A stretch of 64,000 nt of DNA from the NCBI RefSeq assembly GCF_900142935.1, contig NZ_FSRS01000001.1, positions 3,574,501-3,638,500 on the forward strand, written 5' to 3'. The notes below the pieces were generated by a model, which did no database searches, was not told where the DNA came from, and saw only the letters and a list, made by a program, of their open reading frames with translations. Positions within the stretch are counted from its first letter, which is position 1; each line of letters starts with the position of its first letter. Shown here piece by piece: positions 36,975 through 45,407 of the stretch. This stretch comes from Rhodovulum sp. ES.010. Its GTDB lineage: Bacteria > Pseudomonadota > Alphaproteobacteria > Rhodobacterales > Rhodobacteraceae. The translations under genes and the position numbers were made by a program.

Positions 36975-37149
36975 GTGCCGGGGGCGCCGGTACGGCGCCA
37001 GCCTGCCGTGTCGAAACGACGATTCCATGTCCCTTTCGTCGACGTGCGGCGCTGCGCCGCCGATCGGCGCCGGCGATGCGCTGCCGCTTGCCGATCCGGC
37101 CGGCCGGCCCGCGTCCGGTGCCGGTTTTTCGGGCAGAGCGGCGGCGGGA

Positions 37150-37184
37150 AACGAAAAAGGGGCCGGCGTCGCCGCCGGCCCCCG
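37150..37184 (-). terminator. Terminator of the BI-1 gene
   Basis: Perfect 10-bp stem GGGGCCGGCG / CGCCGGCCCC (37159-37168 and 37173-37182). On the minus strand it is followed by TTTTTCGTTT. It starts 22 nt past the stop of the Bax-inhibitor-1 gene. Confidence 0.85.
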
Positions 37185-37205
37185 AACCCGGATGGTCCCG
37201 TCAGA

Positions 37206-37991
37206 TCACTCGCGGTTGCCGAGGAACTGCAGCAGGAACATGAACAGGTTGATGAAGTCGAGATAGAGCGCCAGCGCGCCCATGATCGCCGACTTGCCCA
37301 GCCATTCGCTGTCCGCCGCCTGCGCGTGCTGGATGTACTCGGTCTTGATCCGCTGGGTGTCGTAGGCGGTCAGGCCGGCGAAGATCAGCACGCCGAGCGC
37401 CGACACCGCGAACATCACCGCGGGCGATTGCAGGAAGATGTTCACGATCGAGGCGACGATCAGGCCGATCACCCCCATGATCAGGAACGAGCCCCAGCCC
37501 GAGATGTCCTTCTTGGTGGTGTAGCCCCAGAGCGAGAGACCGGCGAAGGCGATCGCGGTGATCAGGAAGGTCTGCACGATCGACATGCCGGTGAACACCA
37601 GGAAGATCGAACTGATGGACACGCCCATCACCGCGGCGAAGGCGTAGAACACCGTCTGTGCCGTGGCCGCCGACATGCGGTTGATGCCCGCGGAAAAGCC
37701 GAAGACGAAGATCAGCGGCGCGAACATGATCAGCCATTTCAGCGGCGAGGCGTAGATCGCCTGGCCGAAGCCGGTCAGATACGTGTCCGCGCCGATCTGC
37801 GCCACCGCGCCCGACGGGTCGCTGGTCACCGCCAGCCCGGAAATCGACCAGGCGGCCAGCGCCGTGATCAGCATGCCCACGGACATCGTGCCGTAGACCT
37901 TGTTCATGTGGGCGCGCAGGCCCTCGTCAATCTGCGCGGTGGTGCGCACACCAGCCGTTTGGCCCGCGCGGATCGTGTTGTAGTCAGCCAT
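37206..37991 (-). CDS. Bax inhibitor-1/YccA family membrane protein
   Basis: The protein has 261 residues and seven TM helices, with a polar N-terminus (MADYNTIRAGQTAGVRTTAQ) typical of proteobacterial YccA/BI-1 proteins. The C-terminal signature YDTQRIKTEYIQHAQAADSEWLGKSAIMGALALYLDFINLF contains the conserved Asp residues of the BI-1 calcium-leak pore. E. coli YccA is an FtsH substrate that modulates FtsH. The ATG at 37991 follows CAGGGAGACAG. A short hairpin, TCCCGCC-TCT-GGCGGGA (38035-38051), lies in the upstream region. Confidence 0.93.
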   Translation of the reverse strand: MADYNTIRAGQTAGVRTTAQIDEGLRAHMNKVYGTMSVGMLITALAAWSISGLAVTSDPSGAVAQIGADTYLTGFGQAIYASPLKWLIMFAPLIFVFGFSAGINRMSAATAQTVFYAFAAVMGVSISSIFLVFTGMSIVQTFLITAIAFAGLSLWGYTTKKDISGWGSFLIMGVIGLIVASIVNIFLQSPAVMFAVSALGVLIFAGLTAYDTQRIKTEYIQHAQAADSEWLGKSAIMGALALYLDFINLFMFLLQFLGNRE

Positions 37992-38138
37992 TGACTGTCT
38001 CCCTGAGATCACAACTGGCGGGCAAGCCAGACTATCCCGCCTCTGGCGGGAATATTGGCAGACATCGGGCGCTTTTCAAGGCGAACCGGGCCTTGGGCGC
38101 ATCGAAACATTAACGTTTCTGTCAGGCTTGGCGCCGCG

Positions 38139-38357
38139 TCAGCCCAGCCAGCTCGGCGGCACGTCCCAGATCGGGCGCCGCGCCTCGGCGCGGGCTTGCT
38201 CGCGGGTGAGGCCGATGTCGCGCAGAAGCGCGTCGTCGAGTTCGGCCAGGCGGCGCCGCTGGCGCGCGGCGCCGAGCCCGAGCAGGAACCGGTGGAAAAG
38301 CCCCGAGAGGTCCACTCTGCGGGCGGTCTGGCGGGTGTAGGTGCCGATATGTGCCAT
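38139..38357 (-). CDS. DUF1127 small Arg-rich protein
   Basis: The protein has 72 residues. The DUF1127 domain (about 30-58) reads RQRRRLAELDDALLRDIGLTREQARAEARRPIW. Such proteins in Rhodobacter and Agrobacterium are small RNA-binding or regulatory factors tied to stress and phosphate/nutrient adaptation. It is divergent from a LysR-type gene with 123 nt between, containing two dyads that suit LysR-type regulation. No CCTCC-loop sRNA hairpins follow it, unlike the Rhodobacter CcaF1 locus. Confidence 0.9.
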   Translation of the reverse strand: MAHIGTYTRQTARRVDLSGLFHRFLLGLGAARQRRRLAELDDALLRDIGLTREQARAEARRPIWDVPPSWLG

Positions 38358-38434
38358 GGTCTGCCTCTTGCGAATCCGTGATCGCCGACGCCCCGTGCAT
38401 CAACGCTCTTGATATTTATGGAGGCTCGTGTTCC

Positions 38435-38472
38435 ATTCTTCAAACGAATGATGGTTATGGATTGAATCAATC
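38435..38472. promoter_or_regulatory. Candidate LysR operator pair between DUF1127 and lysR genes
   Basis: ATTC-TTCAAAC-GAAT (38435-38449) is an exact T-N11-A LysR box in a dyad. GATTGA-A-TCAATC (38460-38472) is a second perfect dyad ending 8 nt before the LysR ATG. Typical layout for autoregulation plus control of the divergent gene. Confidence 0.45.
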
Positions 38473-38480
38473 TCTGTGAT

Positions 38481-39335
38481 ATGCCGCGACACTTGGACCT
38501 GACCGCGTTGCGCTCCTTCGTCGCCGTGTCCGAGGCGGGGGGCGTCACCCGGGCGGCCGGCTTCCTGAACCTCACGCAATCGGCCGTCTCGATGCAGCTC
38601 AAACGGCTGGAGGAAGCGCTTGAGATGCAGCTTCTGGACCGGTCGGAACGGCGGGTGAAGCTGACCGCCGCGGGCGAGCAGCTCCTCGGCTATGCCCGCC
38701 GCATGCTGGCGCTGAACGACGAGGTCTATGCCCGGATGACGGCGCAGGAATTCGAGGGCGAGATCACCCTCGGCGTGCCCCACGACATCGTCTATCCTGC
38801 GATCCCGCAGGTGTTGAACCGGCTCAACGCCGAGTATCCGCGGGTGAAGGTGCAACTGCTGTCCTCCTACACGACGCGGCTGCGCGAGCTTTTCGCCCGC
38901 GGCGGCGTGGACATCATCCTGACCACCGAGGACCGGGCCGGCGAGGGCGGCGAGACGCTGACCGAACTGCCGCTGGTCTGGGTGGGCGCGATCGGCGGGC
39001 AGGCCTGGCGGCAGCGCCCCCTGCGGCTGGCCTACGAACATGCCTGCATCTTCCGCCAGGGCGTGCAGGGGGCGCTGGACGCGGCGGGCATCCCCTGGGA
39101 AATGGCGGTGGAGAGCGAGTCGATCCGCACGGTGGAGGCCAGCGTCAGCGCCGACCTTGCGGTGCACACGGTCGTCGAAGGGGCGTTGCCCCCCTATGTC
39201 GAGCGCATCCAGCATGGCGGCGCGCTGCCCGAACTCACCACGACCAAGATCAATCTCTACGTCTCGGAAATCGCGTCGGGCCCGGTGACCGAGGAGTTGG
39301 CGGCTCTGATCCGGCAGGCGTACCGCGCGCGATAG
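38481..39335 (+). CDS. LysR-family transcriptional regulator
   Basis: The protein has 284 residues. The winged HTH lies at residues 4-63: LDLTALRSFVAVSEAGGVTRAAGFLNLTQSAVSMQLKRLEEAL. A substrate-binding domain follows (about 90-280), with LGVPHDIVYPAIPQVLNRLNAEYPRVKVQLL and the effector-pocket segment VEASVSADLAVHTVVEGALPP. The ATG lies 8 nt after a perfect dyad. The likely target is the divergent DUF1127 gene and its own promoter; the inducer is unknown. Confidence 0.92.
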   Translation: MPRHLDLTALRSFVAVSEAGGVTRAAGFLNLTQSAVSMQLKRLEEALEMQLLDRSERRVKLTAAGEQLLGYARRMLALNDEVYARMTAQEFEGEITLGVPHDIVYPAIPQVLNRLNAEYPRVKVQLLSSYTTRLRELFARGGVDIILTTEDRAGEGGETLTELPLVWVGAIGGQAWRQRPLRLAYEHACIFRQGVQGALDAAGIPWEMAVESESIRTVEASVSADLAVHTVVEGALPPYVERIQHGGALPELTTTKINLYVSEIASGPVTEELAALIRQAYRAR

Positions 39336-39366
39336 GATGGGCCGGGGAGCCGCGAGGCGGGCCGGG

Positions 39367-40344
39367 CTAGCCGGCGGTTGCGGCGCCCATTTCGATCACC
39401 ACCTTGCCGGTCGCCTTGCGGGCGCGCAGCAATTCCAGCCCGTCGAGGGCCCGCTCCAGCGGCAGGACATGGCTGACATGCGGCGACAGGCCGCCCTCGG
39501 CATACCAGCCGAACAGGGTGGCGAGGCTGCCGGTCAGGACCTCGGGCCGGAAGGCGAGATAGCCGCCCCAGTAAAGCCCCATCACCGTAAGGTTCTTCAC
39601 CAACAGGTGGTTGGCCTTGATCTGCGGCACGTCCCCGCTGGCGAAGCCGATGACGAGGATCCGCGCCTCGGGCCGGCAGGCGCGCATCGCCGCGGTGAAC
39701 ACGTCCCCGCCGACCGGGTCGTAGACGACATCCGCGCCGCCCAGCGCCTTGACCTCGGCGCGCAGGTCGGCGGTGTCGCTGTCGATCAGGTGGTCGGCCC
39801 CGGCGGCGCGGGCCACCGCAAGCCGCTCTGCCCCGCGCGCGACGGCGATCACCCGCGCGCCCATGCGCTTGCCGATCTCGACGGCGGTCAGACCCACGCC
39901 GCCCGCCGCGCCCAGCACCAGCAGCGTCTCGCCCGGCGCAAGCCCGGCCTTGTGGTCGAGCGCGACATGGGAGGTGCCGTAGGCCACCTGGAACGCCGCG
40001 GCATCGGCTAAGGGCATGGCATCGGGCAGGGGCACGCAGCGCTCCGCCGGAAAGACGCCCGTCTCGGCCAGCCCGCCCGAGCCCGCGAACACCGCCACCC
40101 GGCGCCCGCGCAGCGCGTCATCCACGCCCGGCCCGAGCGCCTCGACCGTGCCGGCCAGTTCCATGCCGAGCGTGACCGGCGGGTCGGGGCGTTCCTGGTA
40201 GCGGCCCTCGGCCATCAGCAGGTCGGCGAAGTTGAGCCCGCAGGCGGCGATCCGCACGCGCACCTCGCCGGGGCCGGGTTCCGGCAGGGCGGTCTCCACC
40301 AGTGTCGGGTCGGCGCCGAACTCGGCGATCTGAAGGGCGCGCAT
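39367..40344 (-). CDS. Zinc-independent NADPH:quinone oxidoreductase (QOR, MDR superfamily)
   Basis: The protein has 325 residues. The GroES-like N-terminus reads PGPGEVRVRIAACGLNFADLLMAEGRYQ. The Rossmann domain has the NADPH motif VLGAAGGVGLTAVEIGKRMGARVIAVA, then VYDPVGGDVFTAAMR. The structural and catalytic zinc-ligand Cys clusters of alcohol dehydrogenases are absent, and the NFADLL motif is QOR-like. Substrate unassigned. It is convergent with the LysR gene (31 nt apart). Confidence 0.9.
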   Translation of the reverse strand: MRALQIAEFGADPTLVETALPEPGPGEVRVRIAACGLNFADLLMAEGRYQERPDPPVTLGMELAGTVEALGPGVDDALRGRRVAVFAGSGGLAETGVFPAERCVPLPDAMPLADAAAFQVAYGTSHVALDHKAGLAPGETLLVLGAAGGVGLTAVEIGKRMGARVIAVARGAERLAVARAAGADHLIDSDTADLRAEVKALGGADVVYDPVGGDVFTAAMRACRPEARILVIGFASGDVPQIKANHLLVKNLTVMGLYWGGYLAFRPEVLTGSLATLFGWYAEGGLSPHVSHVLPLERALDGLELLRARKATGKVVIEMGAATAG

Positions 40345-40450
40345 CGGCGGCGGACTCCTCGCGAGGGTGATTCCGTGCCGACGTTAGCCGGGCATGGGGG
40401 AGGAGGCCAGATGCGGTGAATTTCGCGTTCTGCAAACGATCGGGCGCCGC

Positions 40451-40473
40451 GCGCTTTGCGTTTTGCAAAGCGC
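40451..40473. promoter_or_regulatory. Perfect hairpin/dyad GCGCTTTGC-GTTTT-GCAAAGCGC
   Basis: A 9-bp perfect stem with a T-rich loop, between two divergent genes, so an operator is likelier than a terminator. Protein partner unknown. Confidence 0.45.
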
Positions 40474-40630
40474 CTCAGCGGGTCTTTGCTAACTGCAACC
40501 CTTGCGCGAGCGTGAGTCGGCCTATATTACCTCCGATTTGCACGTTTTCGGCCCGGCTGTGAAAATAAGTTTCTTTCCCTCGCAACGGTTTGATGGAAAA
40601 ATGCGCGCAGTGGCTGCCAGACGGGGATAT

Positions 40631-40648
40631 TTGGCACGCAACTTGCTT
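40631..40648 (+). promoter_or_regulatory. Sigma-54 (RpoN) -24/-12 promoter
   Basis: TTGGCACGCAACTTGCTT matches the consensus yTGGCACGrNNNTTGCW at essentially every informative position, with GG at 40633-40634 and GC at 40645-40646 exactly 12 bp apart. Expected start is about 40658, giving a leader near 20 nt with RBS GAGGAG. Confidence 0.75.
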
Positions 40649-40676
40649 TATGATCCAGTGAAAGAGGAGTGCGGCT

Positions 40677-41042
40677 ATGAAACACCCCGTAGATGTCCAT
40701 GTGGGCAAACGTATCCGACACCGCCGGTGGATGGTCGGCATGACCCAGCAGCAGCTGGCCGAACGGGTCGGGATCAAGTTCCAGCAGATCCAGAAATACG
40801 AGACGGGCATGAACCGTGTCAGCGCATCGCGGCTGTGGGATATCGCCGACGCGCTCGACGTGGCTGTGAGCTTCTTCTTCGAGGGGCTCGACAGCAAGCC
40901 GGACGCGCCCGTCCTGGGCGTGCCCGACGATATCCTGTCGGACAAGGAGGCGCTCGAACTGGTGCGCTCCTACTACGCGATCCCCGAGAACCAGCGGCGC
41001 CGGCTGTTCGAGTTGGCGCGGGTGCTGAGCGACGTCGCCTGA
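40677..41042 (+). CDS. XRE-family regulator, PraR/PhrR type
   Basis: The protein has 121 residues. An HTH_3 domain (about 10-65) reads VGKRIRHRRWMVGMTQQQLAERVGIKFQQIQKYETGMNRVSASRLWDIADAL, followed by VSFFFEGLD and an acidic C-terminal helix pair (EALELVRSYYAIPENQRRRLFELARVL). It is close to rhizobial PraR/PhrR, which control quorum sensing, biofilm or stress genes. RBS AGAGGAG lies 9 nt before the ATG. A near-perfect sigma-54 element stands upstream, suggesting nitrogen- or stress-linked expression. Confidence 0.9.
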   Translation: MKHPVDVHVGKRIRHRRWMVGMTQQQLAERVGIKFQQIQKYETGMNRVSASRLWDIADALDVAVSFFFEGLDSKPDAPVLGVPDDILSDKEALELVRSYYAIPENQRRRLFELARVLSDVA

Positions 41043-41132
41043 CGTGGGGCTTGCTTGACGAGGAACGGCTGCGCGGTTAGCGCCCTGGCGAGGGTGCGCC
41101 CGCCCGCACCGCCAAGCAAGCCCGGAGGCAGA

Positions 41133-41933
41133 ATGCCCCATCCCGAAGCCGAGGACCTTATCGCGACCGCGCATGCGCTGGCCGATGCCGCGCGTGCGGC
41201 GACGCTTGCGCATTTCCGCGACGGTGCGCTTGGCGTCGAGAACAAGGCCGGCGAGGGCTTCGACCCGGTGACGCTGGCCGACCGCGAGGCCGAGGAGGCG
41301 ATGCGCGCGGTTCTGGCGCAGCGCCGCCCCGCGGATGCGATCCTCGGCGAGGAACTCGCGCACAGGCCGGGAACCAGCGGTCTGACCTGGGTGCTCGACC
41401 CGATCGACGGGACCCGGGGCTTTGTCTGCGGCACGCCCACCTGGGGCGTCCTGATCGCGGTGGCCGACGCAAGCGGCCCGATCCTCGGCGTGATCGACCA
41501 ACCCTATATCGGCGAGCGGTTCATCGGCGGGCTAGGCTGCGCGGCGCTGCAGGCGCGGGCGGGCACCCGGCCGCTGGCCACCCGGCCGCCGCGCCCGCTG
41601 TCCGAGGCGGCGGTGTTCACCACCTATCCCGAGGTGGGCAGCGCCGTCGAAGGGCGCGCCTTCGCCGACCTGGCGCGGCGGGCCCGGCTCACCCGGTACG
41701 GGATGGATTGCTACGCCTACGCGCTGGTGGCGCTGGGCCAGGTGGACCTGGTGGTCGAGGCGGGGCTCGGCGCGCATGACATCCAGGCCCCCATCGCGGT
41801 GATCGAGGCGGCCGGCGGCCTCGTGACCGACTGGCAGGGCGGCCCGGCGCATGGCGGCGGGCGGGCGCTTGCCGCGGCCAACCCCGCGATCCATGCCGAG
41901 GCGCTCGACCTGCTGTCGAAGGTCGAGGCCTAG
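41133..41933 (+). CDS. Inositol monophosphatase family, probable histidinol-phosphatase HisN
   Basis: The protein has 266 residues. Metal-binding motifs are AILGEELAHRPG (first Glu), WVLDPIDGTRGFVCGTPTWG (DPIDGT) and GAHDIQAPIAVIEAAGGLVTDWQGG (third Asp). The TRGF variant and the HDIQAPIAV segment point to HisN-type histidinol phosphatases rather than SuhB. The ATG at 41133 follows GGAGG; an upstream in-frame start is unsupported. It overlaps nothing and is 4 nt from the next gene, so it is probably cotranscribed. Confidence 0.85.
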   Translation: MPHPEAEDLIATAHALADAARAATLAHFRDGALGVENKAGEGFDPVTLADREAEEAMRAVLAQRRPADAILGEELAHRPGTSGLTWVLDPIDGTRGFVCGTPTWGVLIAVADASGPILGVIDQPYIGERFIGGLGCAALQARAGTRPLATRPPRPLSEAAVFTTYPEVGSAVEGRAFADLARRARLTRYGMDCYAYALVALGQVDLVVEAGLGAHDIQAPIAVIEAAGGLVTDWQGGPAHGGGRALAAANPAIHAEALDLLSKVEA

Positions 41934-41937
41934 ACCG

Positions 41938-43278
41938 GTGTCGCATATCCTGATCCGCGCGGCCGATCTGATCGTCACCATGGACGACGACCGGCGCGAA
42001 CTGGCCGGGGCCGATCTGCGCCTGCGCGAGGGCGTCGTGGCCGAGATCGGCCAGGGGCTCGCGCCCGAGGGGGCCGAGATCGTGCGGGGCGAGGGCTGCC
42101 TGGTCACGCCCGGGCTGGTGAACACCCATCACCACCTGTCGCAATCGCTCACGCGCGCGGTGCCGGGCGCACAGGATGCGCTGCTGTTCGGCTGGCTCAA
42201 GACGCTTTACCCGATCTGGTCGGGCTTCGGCCCCGAGGAGTTTCGCGTCTCGGCCCAGGTGGCGCTGGCGGAACTGGCGCTGTCGGGCTGTTCCATGAGT
42301 TCCGACCATCAATACCTGTTCCCGAACGGCGCGCGGCTTGACGACACCATCGGCGCGGCGGTCGAGGTCGGCCTGCGGTTCCACGCCACGCGCGGCGCGA
42401 TGAGCATCGGCGAGTCCAGGGGCGGGCTGCCGCCGGACAGCCTCGTGGAGGACGAGGCGGCGATCCTGGAGGACTGCCTCCGCGTGATCGACGCCTTTCA
42501 CGATTCGCAAGATGGCGCGATGGTGCGGGTCGGCGTCGCCCCCTGTTCGCCCTTCACCGTCAGCCGTGAATTGATGCGCGACGCGGCGCTGCTGGCGCGC
42601 GACAAGGGGGTGCGCTTGCACACGCACCTGGCCGAAAACGAAGAGGATATCGCCTATTCTCTGGAGATGTTCGGGTGCCGCCCGGGGCAGTATGCCGAGG
42701 ATCTGGGCTGGACCGGCGACGATGTCTGGCACGCCCATTGCGTGAAGCTGGACGCGGCCGAAATTTCACTTTTCGCGCATTCGGGCACGGGCGTGGCCCA
42801 TTGTCCCTGTTCGAACTGCCGGCTGGGATCGGGAATCGCCCCGGTCCGCGCGATGCGCGACGCGGGCGTGGCGGTGGGCCTGGGCGTCGACGGCTCGGCC
42901 AGCAACGACAGCGGCAACCTGGTGTCCGAGGCGCGGCAGGCGCTGTTGTTGCAGCGCGTCTCCCGCGGTGCCGACGCGATGAGCGCGCGCGAGGCGCTGG
43001 AAATCGCCACCCGCGGCGGCGCCGACGTGCTGGGCCGGCCAGACTGCGGCCGGCTGGCGGTGGGCAAGCGCGCCGATGTGGCGATCTGGGACATGTGCGG
43101 GATCGAGGCCGCCGGGACGTGGGACCCGGCCGCGCTCTTGCTGGCCGGGCCGACGCGGGTGCGTGACCTGTTCGTCGAGGGGCGGCAGGTCGTGCGCGAC
43201 GGCCATCCGACCACGCTCGATCTGCCCCGCGTGATCGCGGCCCAGAATCGGCTTGCGCGCCGGCACGCGCGCGGCTGA
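41938..43278 (+). CDS. Amidohydrolase, 8-oxoguanine deaminase / AtzB-TrzN-like
   Basis: The protein has 446 residues from a GTG. It is in the metal-dependent amidohydrolase superfamily: GLVNTHHHLSQSLTRAVPGAQD (HxH motif), VRLHTHLAENEEDIAYSLEMFG, DVWHAHCVKLD and VGLGVDGSASNDSGNLVSEARQALLLQR. The combination SASNDSGNL and HLAEN is typical of 8-oxoguanine deaminases and hydroxyatrazine ethylaminohydrolases, so it is probably a purine-salvage deaminase. C-terminal GKRADVAIWD closes the barrel-flanking domain. It sits directly behind the HisN-like gene. Confidence 0.85.
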   Translation: MSHILIRAADLIVTMDDDRRELAGADLRLREGVVAEIGQGLAPEGAEIVRGEGCLVTPGLVNTHHHLSQSLTRAVPGAQDALLFGWLKTLYPIWSGFGPEEFRVSAQVALAELALSGCSMSSDHQYLFPNGARLDDTIGAAVEVGLRFHATRGAMSIGESRGGLPPDSLVEDEAAILEDCLRVIDAFHDSQDGAMVRVGVAPCSPFTVSRELMRDAALLARDKGVRLHTHLAENEEDIAYSLEMFGCRPGQYAEDLGWTGDDVWHAHCVKLDAAEISLFAHSGTGVAHCPCSNCRLGSGIAPVRAMRDAGVAVGLGVDGSASNDSGNLVSEARQALLLQRVSRGADAMSAREALEIATRGGADVLGRPDCGRLAVGKRADVAIWDMCGIEAAGTWDPAALLLAGPTRVRDLFVEGRQVVRDGHPTTLDLPRVIAAQNRLARRHARG

Positions 43279-43383
43279 GACCGGCCCCGCCCGGCCGAGA
43301 AAGCCGCCGCGCCCGCGTTTCCGGCCCTGTTGCCCGGCAAAGCCTTTGGGTATGGTGCTCGCGACATAGCGGGCAGGGTCGCC

Positions 43384-44772
43384 ATGGACGAGCAGGTCAT
43401 CGACGAGACGGAGGCCGAGGGCGCGGGCTACGCCCTGGACGACCGCCTTGTGTCGTCCGTGCTTCTGGCCGTGGCGGCGGGGGATTCCGACCGGATCGGC
43501 GAACTTCTCGCGCCGCTCCATCCGGCGGATATCGCCGACCTTCTGGAGCAGATCGACAGCGGCCGGCGGCGCGAGTTGCTGCTGCTGGGCGGGCGTTACT
43601 TCGACGGCAGCGTGCTGTCGGAACTCGAAGAGGGCCTGCGCGAGGAGGTGATCGCCTTCCTGCCGCCCGACGTCCTGGCCGACGCGGTGCGCGAACTCGA
43701 GTCGGACGACGTGGTCGACCTGCTGGAGGACCTGGAAAAGCCGCAGCAGGACGCGATTCTCGGCGCGCTGGAAAGCGCCGACCGGATGGCGGTGCAGCAG
43801 GCGCTGACCTACCCGGAATACTCCGCCGGCCGGCTGATGCAGCGCGAGGTGGTGCGCGCGCCCGAACACTGGAGCGTGGGCGAGACCATCGACTACCTGC
43901 GCGCCAACAAGAAGACGCTGCCCGACCAGTTCTACCACGTGATCGTGGTCGACCCCGGCATCCGGCCCGTGGGCTACGTCACGCTGGGCAAGCTCTTGTC
44001 CTCCAAGCGGTCGGTGAAGCTGAAGACGCTGTTCGAGGAAAGCTTCCGCACGATCCCCGTCTCCCAGCCGGAATCGGAGGTGGCCTACGCGTTCAACCAG
44101 TATCACCTGATCTCGGCGCCCGTGGTGGACGATGCCGGCCGCCTGGTCGGTGTCATCACCATCGACGACGCGATGAACGTGCTCGACGAGGAACACGAGG
44201 AGGACATCCTGCGGCTGGCCGGCGTCAGCGAGGAATCGAGCCTCAGCGACCGGGTGTCCGAGACGACGCGGCAGCGGTTCCCCTGGCTTTTCGTCAATCT
44301 GATGACCGCGATCGTCGCCTCGATCGTGATCGCCCAGTTCGAGGACGCGATCGCCCAGGTCGTCGCGCTGGCCGTGCTGATGCCGATCATCGCCTCGATG
44401 GGCGGCAACGCGGGCACGCAGTCGCTGACCGTGGCGGTCCGGGCGCTGGCGACCAAGGACCTGACGGGGGCGAACGTCTGGCGCGTGGTGCGGCGCGAAT
44501 TCGCGGTGGGGCTGATCAACGGCGCGATCTTCGCGCTGGTGATGGGGGTCGTGGGGCTGATCTGGTTCGGCTCGGGCCAGCTTGGCCTGGTGATCGCGGC
44601 GGCGATGATCATCAATCTCGGCGTTGCGGCGCTGGCCGGGATCCTCATCCCCGTCGCGCTCGACAGGCTGGGGGTGGACCCCGCGCTCGCCTCGGGCACC
44701 TTCGTGACCACCGTGACCGACGTCGTCGGGTTCTTCGCCTTTCTCGGGCTCGCCTCCATGGTGCTGCTGTGA
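43384..44772 (+). CDS. mgtE: MgtE, CBS-domain magnesium channel
   Basis: The protein has 462 residues. An N-domain (about 40-135, LHPADIADLLEQID and VVDLLEDLEKPQQDAIL), a CBS pair (about 140-265) and five C-terminal TM helices are visible. The pore signature MPIIASMGGNAGTQSLTVAVRAL and the last-helix ASGTFVTTVTDVVGFFAFLGLA, which contains the Mg-selecting Asp, are intact. The N-domain and CBS pair act as the Mg sensor. The stop overlaps the GTG of the next gene. No Mg riboswitch is apparent in the 105-bp leader. Confidence 0.95.
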   Translation: MDEQVIDETEAEGAGYALDDRLVSSVLLAVAAGDSDRIGELLAPLHPADIADLLEQIDSGRRRELLLLGGRYFDGSVLSELEEGLREEVIAFLPPDVLADAVRELESDDVVDLLEDLEKPQQDAILGALESADRMAVQQALTYPEYSAGRLMQREVVRAPEHWSVGETIDYLRANKKTLPDQFYHVIVVDPGIRPVGYVTLGKLLSSKRSVKLKTLFEESFRTIPVSQPESEVAYAFNQYHLISAPVVDDAGRLVGVITIDDAMNVLDEEHEEDILRLAGVSEESSLSDRVSETTRQRFPWLFVNLMTAIVASIVIAQFEDAIAQVVALAVLMPIIASMGGNAGTQSLTVAVRALATKDLTGANVWRVVRREFAVGLINGAIFALVMGVVGLIWFGSGQLGLVIAAAMIINLGVAALAGILIPVALDRLGVDPALASGTFVTTVTDVVGFFAFLGLASMVLL

Positions 44773-45332
44773 CCGGCGCCAAGGCCGAGATGCGGGCCGC
44801 GGCGCAGCGGCGCCGGGCCGACCTGCACGACCCGGCGCGGGGGACGGCGGCGGCCGGGCGGCTTGTCGGGTTCCTGGCGCCGCAGACGGGCCGCCCGGCC
44901 GCGGGCTACATGCCGATGCGCAGCGAAACCGACCCGCTGCCCGCGATGGCGGCGCTGGCGGCGCAGGGGCCCGTCGGCGTGCCGATCATCGAGCGGAAGG
45001 CCGCGCCGCTGGCCTTTCACCTCTGGACGCCCGACGGCGCGCTGGTGCCGGGCCCGTTCGGTGCGCGCGTGCCGGCGGAGGGGGTGGCGATGGTGCCCGA
45101 GGTGCTGATCGTCCCGCTCCTGGCATTCGACCGGACGGGGGCGCGGCTGGGCTATGGCGGGGGGTTCTACGACCGGACGCTGCAGGCGCTGCGCGCGCGC
45201 GGCCCGGTGCTTGCGGTCGGCTATGCCTATGCCGGCCAGGAAGTGCCGCGCGTGCCGGTCGAGCCGACCGACCAGTTGCTCGATGCCATCGTGACCGAGG
45301 ACGAGGTCATTCGCATGGGCGCGCCGGCATAG
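44769..45332 (+). CDS. 5-formyltetrahydrofolate cyclo-ligase
   Basis: The protein has 187 residues and converts 5-formyl-THF to 5,10-methenyl-THF with ATP. Motifs are KAEMRAAAQRRRADLHD at the N-terminus and VPLLAFDRTGARLGYGGGFYDRTL, the ATP/folate signature GxGxGxYDR. GTG start at 44769 inside the mgtE stop. Together with fhs and folD elsewhere in the window it completes folate interconversion. YmdB-like phosphoesterase follows at 75 nt. Confidence 0.93.
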   Translation: MTGAKAEMRAAAQRRRADLHDPARGTAAAGRLVGFLAPQTGRPAAGYMPMRSETDPLPAMAALAAQGPVGVPIIERKAAPLAFHLWTPDGALVPGPFGARVPAEGVAMVPEVLIVPLLAFDRTGARLGYGGGFYDRTLQALRARGPVLAVGYAYAGQEVPRVPVEPTDQLLDAIVTEDEVIRMGAPA

Positions 45333-45407
45333 GCGGCCGCCGGCCACGCGACAGGGGGGCGTCTGCCGACTTGCCCTTCCTCCCGCCGCGGCATAGGGCT
45401 TGGGCGC

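Larger units (their letters stand above)
40345..40676. other. Intergenic region between qor and the XRE regulator
   Basis: 332 bp with no supportable gene. It contains a perfect 9-bp inverted repeat at 40451-40473, a nearby degenerate copy of the same word (GCGTTCTGCAAACG, near 40426), an AT-rich stretch (40560-40600), and a sigma-54-type promoter at 40631-40648. Confidence 0.65.

Noticed and set aside
38035..38051. Terminator hairpin TCCCGCC-TCT-GGCGGGA between DUF1127 and the BI-1 gene
   Set aside because: No U-run follows on either strand; it may be a leader hairpin.
43279..43383. Mg-responsive riboswitch in the mgtE leader
   Set aside because: The 105-bp leader is too short and shows no M-box core.
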